Positions 9,535 through 19,600 of a stretch of DNA of 25,990 nt are shown here, piece by piece (within the stretch, counting starts at the first letter, position 1; the number at the start of each line of letters is the position of its first letter). The position numbers and the translations under genes were made by a program. The notes beneath the pieces are model-generated. The model was given only the letters and a program-made list of their open reading frames with translations, was not told where the DNA came from and did not search any database. The stretch is from Priapulus caudatus (Eukaryota; Priapulida; Priapulimorpha; Priapulimorphida; Priapulidae). The stretch is taken from NCBI RefSeq assembly GCF_000485595.1, contig NW_014577200.1, positions 370,788 through 396,777 on the forward strand. Direction: 5' to 3'.

Positions 9535-9779
9535 GTAAGTTCTAAGTCCAGCCCATCGCAAATAGAGAACAGATAATAGAGAAGTCATTACGCTTCTTAT
9601 CAGGATAATAATAATAGTAATAATAATAATAATAATAATAATACAAATTTAATAATATAATATGACTGATTTATAGCTCATTTTAGATCAATAAAAATAT
9701 TGATTGTCGTGTCAATAGAATTAATTGGAATTAAAAGCCATTAATAACACGTGTGAACGTATTTTACACATTCTTCCAG
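9535..9779. other. AT-rich intron with (TAA)n
   Basis: Short intron between LRR 2 and LRR 3-4 of domain 4. It contains a (TAA)n run at about 9605-9642 and nothing else recognisable. Confidence 0.85.
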
Positions 9780-9923
9780 GATTCTGAGTTTCAACAAGCT
9801 ACAGTGCATCTCTCCGACCAGCTTCGCTGGGCTGAGGTCGCTACGCATCCTCTCCCTGCACAGAAACGACATCTCCTTGATACCAGAGGGCGCCTTTGAC
9901 GATCTGGTCGCTCTGACACATAT
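9780..9923 (+). CDS. slit: Slit exon: LRR 3 and 4 of domain 4
   Basis: Acceptor TTCTTCCAG, donor GTGAGT, 144 nt (two 72-nt repeat units fused in one exon), phase 2 on both sides. It encodes [20 protein letters not shown], then [19 protein letters not shown] and DDLVALTH. The repeats match the last two LRRs of Slit domain 4 (SxNxLxCI; LSLHxNxIS-xPEGxFxDLxxLxH). All hydrophobic LRR positions are intact. Confidence 0.97.
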
Positions 9924-9974
9924 GTGAGTACCGACACCACGGCGATGTGGCGATGTGGTGGCGATGCGCCTTCT

Positions 9975-10022
<48 letters not shown>

Positions 10023-10384
10023 CGAGAGAATAAAGAGAGATAGAGAGAGGAGAGAGAAAAAGATGAGATGGGGGGGGAGAGAGAAAAGCGAGGGCGAGAG
10101 CCAAGAGAGGAAAGGAAAGAAAGAAGAGTGATGGAGTGTGACACAAAAATCTAGTAGCGTTTGTTGTAGTTTTTTGTTGGAGCGTGGAATATAATTCCAA
10201 TGTTCAACTTACACGGCGCACACTCCCTCCGCCCACCACAAGCAAATATACATGCATGTTCTAATGTTAGGTTTAGTTTACTCGATGCTGATGTTAGATT
10301 GCATTACGCGTCCCGCAAAGCGGAGATGAAGCTACCCCGCAGTACGTCACATGTACAGTACACCATGGCATTGTTGCCTTCTCC
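9924..10384. other. Intron with (TA)n and GA-rich microsatellites
   Basis: A (TA)n run at about 9977-10011 is followed by GA-rich sequence to about 10120, including a G homopolymer near 10071. The rest is unique-looking. No exon is seen. Confidence 0.8.
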
Positions 10385-10646
10385 TTTTTGCGTGAAGGAA
10401 TTCCCTCCTCATCTTCCCCCTCCCCTCCTCCCCTTGCCTCCTCCTCCTCCTCCTGCCTTCTTCTTCTTCTTCCCCTTCTCATTCTCTTCCTCATCTTCCT
10501 CCTTCTCATACTCTTCATTCTTTTCCGCCTCTTCCTCTTCCTCTTTCCCTTCCTACTCCTTCGTCACCTCTTCTCGCCCTTCTCCGCCCCCCCCTCCTTC
10601 TTTCTCCTCCTCCTCCTCCCTTCCCGTCCTCCCTCCTCCGTTCCAG
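10385..10646. repeat. Polypyrimidine tract (TCC/CTT-rich) abutting an acceptor
   Basis: About 260 bp that are almost wholly C and T in TCC, CTT and TTCC units, ending in the acceptor GTTCCAG at 10640-10646. Proline-, serine- and phenylalanine-rich plus frames and Arg/Glu/Lys-rich minus frames are repeat translations. It acts as a very long pyrimidine tract for the next exon. Confidence 0.93.
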
Positions 10647-10814
10647 TGCTCTCGGTGGACAACACTCTGTGTGCGACTGTCGCTTGAGCTTGGCTGTCAG
10701 AGCTCATCAAGAAGAGATTCTCGGCGCCTGGGAATCGCCTCGTGCAGCGGTCCCTGCGTCTATGACCGACAAACATCTGCTTACGACCCCGACTAGAGAC
10801 TGTTCTCGTGTGCG
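10647..10814 (+). CDS. slit: Slit exon: C-terminal cap (LRRCT) of domain 4, frameshifted
   Basis: Acceptor GTTCCAG, donor GTAGGT. The cap is clearly recognisable but only by switching frames: ALGG... CDCRLS in one frame, WLSELIKKRFSAPG in the next, GIASCSGP in the third, then ASMTDKHLLTTPTR back in the first. Each switch is explained by one extra base in a short run (near 10691 in TT, near 10729 in GGG, near 10752 in CCC). Further excess bases are likely near 10659-10675 and at the 3' end. The exon is 168 nt; 2-to-1 phasing requires a length of 3n+2, and the other two caps are 164. All the disturbances look like insertions. Sequencing error is more likely than gene death, since the exons around it are clean. 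Confidence 0.88.
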
Positions 10815-11050
10815 GTAGGTGCAAACGATGGCGCAACTGAATCGCGTTCCCGCCACCTTTGTTATCGTTTAGTTCTTTTTGTCGTAATAACCTGCTTATG
10901 ATGTTCAAGGTATATATGTACTTACAAAAACAATAATTAATGTCTCCAATCAACGTGTGCTAAATAAATAAAATAAATATATATAATATATATATTATAA
11001 TCATATCCAAGAGTACATATGTAATTATATTTATTATATATAATATATAT
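10815..11050. other. AT-rich start of a large intron
   Basis: Intron sequence after the domain-4 cap, becoming (TA)n-rich at about 10970-11055. This forms the left flank of the foldback element. Confidence 0.7.
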
Positions 11051-11845
11051 ATCAAAGAGCTAATAATTACTAGAGTGTACAACGAAAAAACGGGAAAATA
11101 GTGGCCTATTTCACGACTACATATTCTACTTTGCCTGCGAGTCTAGAAATAATTTCATGGTATTGCATTAACAAGAATTCCTTGCCTCTCTACCAACAAA
11201 CCCAACGTTTTGTCAATACGATACTCCTAGGCTGAGATATCGGCCCTCTAAACCTCCCCTCCCCACATGCCCTTACGCGGCTTTGTATCCCACATAATTC
11301 AGCAAACCTCCCCACCACGGTCTTAAGCATTTTGGCTATCGGTTTCCTCGTCACCACTTGGAGCGCTGATAATTGATGTCACATGCCCAAATTTGGTTAC
11401 TCTTACTACAGTGAGTAACTGAGCGCTGCGTTGTAAAAACTTGATGGAGCCGGCTCCATCATGACGGGCATTAGCCGTGCTAGGATAGATAATGGAAGAT
11501 AAGGGCATAGGCGAAGCACCGTCGTCATTCATAAATTTATCGCGGAAAACCGAACTTTCACGAAGCAATGCTTAGACGCGTGTAGGTTGCTGAATTATGT
11601 GGATACAAAGCCGCGTAAGGCATGTGGGAGGGGAGGTTTAGGAGCCGATATCTCAGCCTAGGAGTATCGTATTGACAAGCGGTTGGTCTTGTTGTAGAGA
11701 CAAGGAATTCTGCTTAATGCAATACCATGAAATCTAGACTCGCAGGCAAAGTAGAATAATGTAGTCGTGAAATAGCACTATTTTCCCGTTTCCCGTTGTA
11801 CACTCTAGGTATTATTAGCTCTTGATATATATATATATCAGGAGT
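11046..11845. mobile_element. Foldback element with about 260-bp inverted arms
   Basis: The left arm (about 11046-11312) and right arm (about 11585-11845) are inverted copies along their whole length. From outside in they share ATATATCAAGAGCTAATAA, TAGAGTGTACAACG, TTTCACGACTACAT, TTGCCTGCGAGTCTAGA, TCAATACGATACTCCTAGG and ACGCGGCTTTGTAT. The middle (about 11313-11584) is unique, and its 81-codon minus-strand frame has no recognisable domain. Differences between the arms are small indels and substitutions. It lies in AT dinucleotide repeats on both sides, so target duplications cannot be read. It is non-autonomous as seen. Confidence 0.88.
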
Positions 11846-12226
11846 TAATGAGACAAACTTTTGCTATGGCACTATTTACTATGACTTCTCTTCGTGTTGT
11901 CGTACCTAACATATTCCCTACTACGTTCAATGAATACAGTTACCAGACACACTGCAACTATTCGGGATATCTAGCTGCCCATTAAATTGACTACGTCACG
12001 ATTTTCTATGGTGTATATTTGTAAAAAAAAACATTTTGTTGCATTAAAAGTAAGTACTAACGGGACTAAACGTATCGTCAAATTGTTACTCGATAAGATT
12101 GCTTCTCAACTAGTTAAAAATCCAAAAATCCTGGACGATTTGATAAATATGATCCTGACACTGATTGCTTGCTATGTATGAGTCACGAGTGTATGTTTAC
12201 ATCAAACAATATAGTAAAATAGGAAG
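11846..12226. other. Intronic stretch, nothing recognised
   Basis: AT-rich sequence between the foldback element and the next repeat. The 64-codon plus-strand frame at 11987-12181 has no domain I recognise and is not supported as a gene. Confidence 0.5.
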
Positions 12227-12365
12227 TAGTCCAGGCATTTTATGATTCGACCTGGTACTAATTGCAAAAGAAGCTTTTTCATCATTAACCAGTTAGAATG
12301 AACCTCTAAATGAACATACTAAAAGTCTCTAAGGATCTAAGCAAGGGAACACCTCCAAATGGGAC
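12227..12365 (+). repeat. Interspersed repeat, member 2 of 3 (opposite orientation)
   Basis: Starts TAGTCCAGGCATTTTATGAT, then ACTAATTGCAAAAGAAGC and AAAAGTCTCTAAG. It aligns with the reverse complement of 6665-6810 with moderate divergence. Because it lies outside the 1.44-kb duplication, this shows the sequence to be a dispersed repeat family rather than just part of the duplicated block. Confidence 0.7.
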
Positions 12366-12640
12366 TCACCGCTAACTCGCTCTCTCCTGCAACATGAAAA
12401 CGAGGCTCTAAACCGGAAGTTGTTGTTTTCCGTGATTTTATCGCCAGAAATCGAGCCATTTTGCTCGAAACAAGAAAACAATATTATGGATGGTTAAATA
12501 GCTTTAATCTGTATTAATAAATACAAAACAAATACAAAAAAATAATATTTCTTAAAATATGACACTTGTGCAAATTGTAAATTCAAACCTTGTGCAAGTA
12601 GTAGTGAGTGACATTTCGAAAACGTTATCGCGTTGGCGCG
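12366..12640. other. Intronic stretch, nothing recognised
   Basis: AT-rich DNA with no open frame of note. It may be the downstream flank or non-coding end of the minus-strand mobile gene at 12936-15250, but there is no direct evidence for that. Confidence 0.4.
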
Positions 12641-12654
12641 CATCAGAAACAGCA

Positions 12655-12870
12655 GACTGCAATCCATTGCTCTGACTCTTTCTGGTGCCTTTTGTTATTC
12701 AAAGCAGATTGGCGGGCCACAAACACTACTTTCTATTGTTCTCTAATGCGCGCGCAATATAGTAAAACTCATCGATTGTACTGACTCGTTCTGGCACAAA
12801 TGTCTTTTGTTATTCAAAGTAGAATCGCGGGCCACAAACACTGCTTTCTATTGTTCTCGCTAAAAAATTT
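12655..12870. repeat. Two-copy direct repeat, about 110 bp each
   Basis: Two diverged tandem copies, about 12655-12765 and 12770-12870. Both carry CTGACTC-TTCTGG, TTTTGTTATTCAAAG, CGGGCCACAAACACT and CTTTCTATTGTTCTC. They lie just beyond the 3' end of the minus-strand PIN/CXC gene and may be part of that element's terminal region. Confidence 0.8.
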
Positions 12871-12935
12871 GTTCCATGGATAGCAGTTTAAATGTCATGC
12901 TTGGGAGACCTGACTTCTGCGCTCATATGTTAAAA

Positions 12936-15250
12936 TTACTCATCCTTGCTGTCATAATCAATTGGATCGTCGGTATTGGTGCATGCAGACCCTTTGCATT
13001 GGCCACAGGCTGGGGAGCAGTGCATGCTGTTTTTGCGGCAGGTGCATCGCAAACTGTTACAGTCCGACGCACAGTTGCACCTAATCAACTGCAGCAGAGA
13101 TTGCGGTGCAGGTGGCAAGTCGGTCGTAATTGAGACAACTTCGGTATCTCTGACTTTCCATCCCCATTGCTCTATGAACATGTCTACGTCCTCTCCTTGC
13201 CACTGCTTCACTTGCAGGTACACGCGTAGGCTGTGATACCGGGCCGCTGCCGCGCTCGGAGGTAGGTTCTGTGGTTGTATATGTGACGTCTTCGTTGCGA
13301 GTTTTTGGAAGTATTGCTGATGCCTGAGAGTGTCGAGTCCGTCCGTTGGCTTTCCATTGTAAAGTGATACCAGTGCCCTTTCACCTGCATTTACAACATC
13401 GGCTACAGCGGAATGACCACTGAATACATTGGCTTGATCTCTCAAGTACGGAATTTCGATTAATTTCTTCATGGCCGTCGCCTTGCCAACACCGTACAGG
13501 CGGGAAGGTTGTCACATCCGGTCACTGCGTGAAGAAAAGGCAGATTCTTGCACACTTCACTGCCCAACTGCTCTTGAACTTTCTTCATGTGCCATACGCG
13601 CGCACCTCTTGCATTTGCCTTTGGCTCAGGCCTGAAGACGAGATCGCAGCCATCCTGGCGAGCATGGTAGCATAGGAGAACCAACAAATCGGTGTCATCT
13701 CCAACAAGAACTGTCGTGTTGGTCATAGCAGACTCCACTGCTGTTCTGACTATGAGTAGATCAGCGTCTCCATTAGGCATGGTAGGTTGTGCAGCCAGCC
13801 TTGGAGAGCTTGGCTCAACATGACGAGAAACCGTTGCTTGTTCTTGAGATTCGAGAGGAAGTTATCCTTCTTCCGCGTAACGACCATGCTTTCTGTAAAA
13901 ATGACAGTCGCTGCGACCTTCCCAGATGTGCGCCTTTGCTGCGTCATATGTTTAGTCGAGATCTTGTCGTATCCATCAAATACCACGATCGCACTTCCAT
14001 ATTTCCTGGACACGTAAGTGTAATAAATATAGATTGCACACTTCCTTTTACGTCGGAGAACCTCTCGGCCACGGGATTCGGTGTAGGAGAGCACTTGCCA
14101 TCCACACGTACTGGACACCCCTTCTGGTTCTGTCTTGGCCTCTGGTGACAGCTTGGCCCACAATGCATCTGCTAGAGCCGGCTTTTGCGGCTGCCTTAAT
14201 GTGACTGGCGAGTCGAATAGAGCTGTTGGATAACTGCAGAGCTCGTAACGAAATAATCCCTCCAGTTCGGAGTTATCGCATGCGATGATCAGACGCTGAA
14301 AATATAAGTTGAGATCAACTTGTACGCGATCACTGTCGATCTTCACAGAGGACTTTGACGCCATTGTGACTGCCTGGGCATTCCGTTTGAATGAATACTC
14401 TGCGGCACACTTCCAATTCATCACCGTGAGGATCTTGTCCCCGACTTCCTTGCCACATCGGCGTTGACAGCACTGTCAGCATCACACCGTTCATTATATT
14501 CCTTAGGCTGCCATCACTGTCAGGAAAGAACGGGTTGCTGCCTGCAAGGGCTGTGAGGGTAGTGATCGACATCTTTCATGTCTCTTGTCGTGTCTTGCTT
14601 TAGACATATCCTTGTTCTGTTCGCCCAAGTTAAACAGAACTCCGCGTGAGCTCTTGCATTGTGTCATTGGTCTCGGCGCAGGCAAGCATAGATAGCAGCC
14701 AGACAAGGCGTTGTTGCTCTGTCAGACCCTCCCTCTCGCCAAGCCTCCACTAGTCTTCAGACTTCTCATGAGGACCTGTTCGATCATGCGGTCTATCGAT
14801 AAACCCGCCCAAAATCTATCACTTTCTTCTCGCAACGTGAAGACCAGAAGTGAAGTCTCTATAGACATCTGGGTAGTCTGTCTTGAAGTCGGACATGGAC
14901 TGTAGGTACAGGCGAGCACACTTCACGTACCACAAGTTGTGGCCAGACGCAGCGAGATACGGCAGCATTCTGGTTAGTGCCGGGAAGTGGAGTTCCCAGT
15001 TCGCTGTACGCTCGGCTCTTATGAAGGAGCGCAGTAGTTCACCATTTCCATGTACTGGAACCACAGCGCTGCAGTGCGGCTAGTCGTAGCGAGGAGATCT
15101 TGCTTGCTTCGAACGCATTTTTGTATGTTCTCTAGGACGTCTGCTGCGCAGGCTTCTTCGGCTAAGACTTTCTTTTCGGCCAGCATTTCAAACAAAGCAT
15201 GGGCCTCCTCACGCTTCAGGATTCCATCTTTTATTACAGGGTCATTGGGG
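12936..15250 (-). pseudogene. Decayed multidomain mobile-type gene: PIN/FEN1-like nuclease plus CXC cysteine domain
   Basis: On the minus strand one protein family can be followed through several frameshifts. In order: KRE-EAHALFEMLAEKK near 15200; FIRAERTANWELHFPALTRM and GHNLWYVKCARLYLQSM (15060-14900); FWAGLSIDRMIEQVLMRSLK (about 14830-14760); SLRNIMNGV; SFKRNAQAVTMASKSSVK and FRYELCSYPTALFD (14390-14200); YGSAIVVFDGYDKISTKHM (about 13960); GDADLLIV, VLVGDDTDLLVLL and HAVTGCD (13770-13510); YHSLRVYLQVKQW (about 13230); and a cysteine cluster RCNCASDCNSLRCTCRKNSM (13090-13030). From memory this is a dispersed metazoan multicopy family. The acidic GDAD, GDDTD and GCD motifs suggest a PIN/flap-nuclease fold, and the end resembles a tesmin/TSO1 CXC domain. 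Function is unknown. It has no intact frame and is antisense to Slit. Confidence 0.78.
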
Positions 15251-15660
15251 TGTTGGGGATCTAGATTTCATTACGTTCGAACGCGATTGTTTTTAGCAGC
15301 CAATCAAGTGTAGCAACGAAAGCTAGGAAACCCGTTGGAGTGGTTGACACCGGACAGTGTGTGCAGCTGTAGCACAACTCGTACGGCGTTCTAAATCGTG
15401 AGCGAAAATATACGCTGCCGGGCAGCGTACAGAATCGCGAGTGTGTCCTAGGCTTAAGATATACATTCTCTCAATACATTCTCTCACTGGCGATACAGCT
15501 AAAATATGCACTAGCAATTATAATTTCGGCGAGGTTATTTAAGTCGGAAACTGGCTCCAATGGTCTCTCAATCCATGCAGCATGATTCGTGCAGCTTGTA
15601 TGCATGCGACTAGCGATCCTGCAAGCTCCTGTGACACACCGTGCAGACAGAGCCAAATAC
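15251..15660. other. Stretch between the mobile gene and copy B, nothing recognised
   Basis: Unique-looking sequence. The short minus-strand frames (60-65 codons) have no recognisable domain. A small direct repeat, ATACATTCTCTC, occurs twice at about 15462-15486. Confidence 0.5.
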
Positions 15661-16049
15661 ATGAACAAGTGGTGTCGCGATAAAAATACAGAGCTAGACC
15701 AAATTGTTAGGATGATTTAGCGTATATACCCTTTGATAACATTAGAAGACGAGATAACACAAAAAATTAACCAGTAATTTAGTTTACTAGTTTACCGAAT
15801 TACTTCACGGGATATTTTGGCGTGTAATCTCGTGACATGTCTTTTTCCCTCAGTTCATTTTGATTGGACTTATCTACAAAAATTAAATAGACCACAAAAC
15901 AACGGCGTTTGATAAACCAGATAATATACTTTAGACATGGACTGAGTTTGTCGTTGTTTGGGGCTAAATTAACCCCCTTAACGCATTTTTTAGTTTATTT
16001 TTATTCCAGCCTTGTTTCATGCCGAAATTGAATGGGTTGTAATAAAACC

Positions 16050-16197
16050 CGTTTTATTAACCAACTTCCCTACAGAGACTTTCAGAGACTTTTGATATGT
16101 TATAGAGAACATGTTCCTGAGAGAAAACGGTTGAAAACCCTGTCTTTGCAATTAGTTTCTAGGTTGAGCCTTTTTTTTCTATCAAAATGCCTGGACT
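16050..16197 (-). repeat. Interspersed repeat, member 3 of 3 (inside copy B)
   Basis: The copy-B counterpart of 6665-6810, with the same sequence apart from small indels. On the minus strand it starts TAGTCCAGGCATTTTGAT. Confidence 0.7.
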
Positions 16198-16410
16198 AAA
16201 GTAATATGCACAATTACCCATAAAAAGTAACGAATACTTACATTTTGTGAAAAAGTGGGAAATATTTTCTTTACTTTTACTATTTACAGTGACGTAATCC
16301 TATAAGGAAAGTAGTATAAACCTTGTGGCAGTGACTGCACTCCAAGCTCTTCTTGCTCGTCTCTCTCACAGCCTTCTTGCTCTATTAATCAAACTATTCG
16401 CGTGCGACAG

Positions 16411-16627
16411 GCGATGCGAACAACGCCACGGTAATGGCCAAGTTCGACCTCTGCTGGACATTTCCCTGTAAGAACAACGCCACTGTGCCGGAGAGGCGCG
16501 ACAGCTACGAGTGCAAGTGCACGCCGGGATACCACGGCGATCAATGCGAGAATGTTATTGACGCTTGCTATGGCAATCCGTGCGAAAACAACGGACTCTG
16601 CAATGTACTAGAGCAAGGTCGCTTCAG
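16411..16627 (+). CDS. slit: Slit exon: EGF1 and first half of EGF2 (copy B, damaged)
   Basis: Acceptor TGCGACAG, donor GTAAGC, 217 nt, phase 1 to 2, so the frame is kept despite several compensating indels relative to the 220-nt copy at 7027-7246. EGF1 has lost its third cysteine (NNATC became NNATVPERRDSYEC) and the extra cysteine just before the domain (AKCDIC became AKFDLC). EGF2 (CENVIDACYGNPCENNGLC, VLEQGRFR) is unchanged. In position and phase it is the proper link between the domain-4 cap and EGF3. The lost cysteines would break an EGF disulphide, so error in this copy is more likely than a real variant. Confidence 0.9.
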
Positions 16628-16692
16628 GTAAGCGTGCACTGACGCTATCATGCTTATGAGCAGTATCGGGTTCCGTTGATGAAGAAAGACTG

Positions 16693-19600
16693 TATTATTA
16701 TTACTATTATTATTTCCAAAGGGATCACTGCATTAGCCGGTGGCTTCTGGGTTGACCGTGTCTCAACCGGACATAGGAGTTCAATTCAGATTTCGCAGGA
16801 TATGTGCTGTTCCCACTAGTGCGATTTTCTGCACTTTTTGGCAGTGTGGGGCCAGGGAGTTCTTTAAGGTTCTTCTAAAACCATTCTTTATAGAGCAAGG
16901 GCTCTAACACCACTGGTACAATTCTCGTCTTAGTATTCCACATCTCTCTAATTTCGATCTCCAGATCTTTGTACTTGGTGAGTTTGTTTCTTTCCTTCAC
17001 CATGATGTTAGAATCATCTGGTACGCTACGTCAATCAACAGGCATCGTTTTTCTTTCCTGTTGTGGAGCACTATATTAGGGCGGTTTGGCAGGTATCGTG
17101 CGATCTGTCTGCACTGCACTCCCACATTATGTAGTATCTCGATGTTGGTCAACTGTGTCTCGGCTATGTTTCATACGCACGTGTCAGGTACTATGCTCAA
17201 CAAGTTCACTGCAGATTGACCAGTGAGATAGCTGGCTACCTTGTTATGGGATTTATGTACTCGGTTTGGGGCCAGCACTGTGCATCCCGGAGATGATGTG
17301 GCTGATGGTCTCCTCTGCCTTACTGCCACATTCTGCACTTGCTGTTGGACCTGTTCTTGAGGATGTGCGTTGATGGTATCTGTGTGTTGAGTGCTTTTTC
17401 TTGGGCTGCAATGATCAGGCTTCTGTCTGCCTCTTGGGCCCGACGACCCTGAGTCAGGCAACGGCCTGCAGTCTTCGACAAATGGCTGTCGAGGCTCTTG
17501 TAGAATCTTTCACATGCAAAGGCCTTGTTCTTCAATACCTCGATCTTCTCTGCTTCTATATTGGCCTTGCAGTCCTGCTTTGTTGAGGATTGGCTGGTGG
17601 AGCTGAGGAGACAAGTATTTGGCTTTGATTCTTTAGCCTCGCGTAAGAGAGCATGATTTGATATTCCAGACTGATGGATTTTGATAAGCTTTGTGAATGT
17701 GTCTTCCTTAAGCTCGATGTAGTCGCCTAGACCTACAATGGCAGTGTTGTACGCAGACATTAGTTCAATGAGACCACGACCACCATTTTTCCTCTTGATG
17801 TACAGTCGCTCTACATCTGCTTTTGGGTGATGGAGACCGTGCATGGTTAGTAGCTTTTTTGTCTTGCGATCCATCCTTTCGATATATGATCGCAACCAGT
17901 TGATCAGCCCGAAGCTGTACATGGGGACTGGGAGTGCCAGGCTATTGATCGCTGTTATCTTGTTTTTTGAGCAGAGCTCAGACTTGAGAACTAGGCGAAC
18001 TCGGCGATAGTACTCCTTAGCAATGTTCTCCTTCATCTTTGCATGCTGAATACCATCACTTTCGTCTACACCAAGATATTTGTAGGTGTCCTCGTGGTTT
18101 AGACTTTATATGGCTGTCTTGTCATCAAGCTCGATATTTCGACTTTTTACTAGCTCACCACCTTTTAAGATTGCGGTTGCACACTTTTCCAAGGCGAACT
18201 CCATTTTGATGTCATCTCTGAATGCTTTGACTGTTACCAAGGCCTGCTCCAACTCATATTCGTTATTGGTGAACAGTTTAAGGTCATCTATGTAGAGCAG
18301 GTAGCTGATGGTGTTGTGTTTATCGACTGTAAATCCCAGACCCTGTCTATTCAGCATGTTGGTAAGCGGTGTTAGTGCTAAGCAGAATAGCAGGGGAGAG
18401 AGCGAGTCACCCTGGAAGATTCCTCTCTTGATTGAGATATCTTTTATCCTGAGGCAGCCTCCTTGAGTGAAGAGGAGCATTTCAGTCTTCCATTTTTTTA
18501 TTGTAGCTTCCATGAACTGAATGATGGTTGGTGACACACGGTAGATTCTTATGGCTGCGAAAATCCAGGAATGTGGAACACTGTCGAAGGCTTTCTTATA
18601 ATCAATCCACGCCATTCCTAGGTTTCTCTTGAGTTTTTTTGCCATGCTCACAATCATGTTACTAATGAGAAGTTGGTCTTTGCACCCTCTAGACGCTCTT
18701 CTACAGCCTTTCTGCTCATCTGTGAGGATGTCGCTCTTCTGTAAGTAATTGTAGAGGCGGTTGCTGATTGCAGCAGTGAGAATCTTGTAGGTGGTAGGCA
18801 GGCAAGTGATTGGTCAATAGTTCTTTGGTTCTTTTGTATCCTTGCCTTTTGAAAAAAGGAAAGTGATTCCTGATGTCAACCACTTAGGGCTATTGCTTGG
18901 ATCCTTGATGGTGTCATTTAAGGCCCTGGTTAGTTGTTTATGGAGGGCACTTAAATGCTTAATCCAGAAGTTGTGCAGCTTGACTGGGCCAGGAGACTTC
19001 TAGTTGTGTGTCCGCTTGATGGCCTGCTGTACTTCACACATTGTAATGTCAGTCCATACATTCATTGCTACATTTTGGAATGCTTCCTCCTCTTGTTTGA
19101 TCCAAATGGCTTTAGTCTTGTGATCTGTGCTAGCCTCCAGTATTCCACGCCAGAATTGATCGAGTCGCTCTTTAGAGGGAGGCTCCTTGATGGTGCTTTG
19201 CTGCTCGTTGAGATGCCGGTAGAATTTTTTGGCATCTTCATGGAAGAGCTTATTCTGATAGTAGTGCTCACTCCGCTTAGTAAACCTTTTCAACCTCTGA
19301 GCTTTGGCCTGTAGTTTCACCTTTATTTCTTGTTCGAGCTCGCATATGGTTTTATTCTCCCTTCGGCTCTTGCATAAGATGCTCCTGGCCTTGGCATGTA
19401 CTTGCTTTGTTGTGACACCTTTTTTTAATTTCCGCTTAAGGATGGAGAGGTCTTTGGCGATGCGTTTTCAATTTTTTGTTCTGATTCTCGTTCTTCCGAC
19501 TGTTGGTATCCTCTGTGGCGTCAGTGACTCTCTCTCTCTTGTCTCTCCAGCCAATAACTGCAGCAGTCGCGTACATTAATTCAATTGATTTCTGATAAGC
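16693..19600 (-). pseudogene. RLE-type non-LTR retrotransposon (LINE), decayed, antisense in a Slit intron
   Basis: On the minus strand from about 19.5 kb to the (AAT)n tail at 16693-16712. A single frame is followed from about 19440 to 17320: a basic region (RLKRF, KKFYRHL), then reverse transcriptase motifs PITCLPTTYKIL, AWIDYKKAFDSVPHSWI (motif A), KRGIFQGDSLSPLLF (B) and YLLYIDDLKLF (C). The thumb follows with TYKYLGVDES and DRKTKKLLTMHGLHHPKADV. It is broken only by stops at 19000-19002 (TAG for an expected Trp), 18814-18816 (TGA) and 18103-18105 (TAA). Downstream, with frameshifts, come a CCHC knuckle (CRMW... HIISGC) and the endonuclease region (TDRTIPANRPNIVLHNRKEK, LLIDV). This layout fits the R2/R4 group (R4/Dong/Rex6-like is my guess). 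The 5' end is uncertain. Confidence 0.85.

Larger units (their letters stand above)
15661..17076 (+). repeat. Duplicated block, copy B (expected gene position, degraded)
   Basis: The same content and order as 6271-7709, about 23 bp shorter overall. Differences are spread evenly and are mostly single-base losses in short runs, with some gains and substitutions. Unlike copy A it continues without a break into the rest of the LINE (17077 onward). It lies between the domain-4 cap and the EGF3 exon, where Slit order demands the EGF1/2 exon. Copy B therefore has the right context and copy A the cleaner sequence. Confidence 0.95.

Noticed and set aside
10200-10796. 198-codon Pro/Ser/Phe-rich plus frame
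   Set aside because: It is the pyrimidine tract plus one of three frames of the domain-4 cap exon, so not an independent gene.
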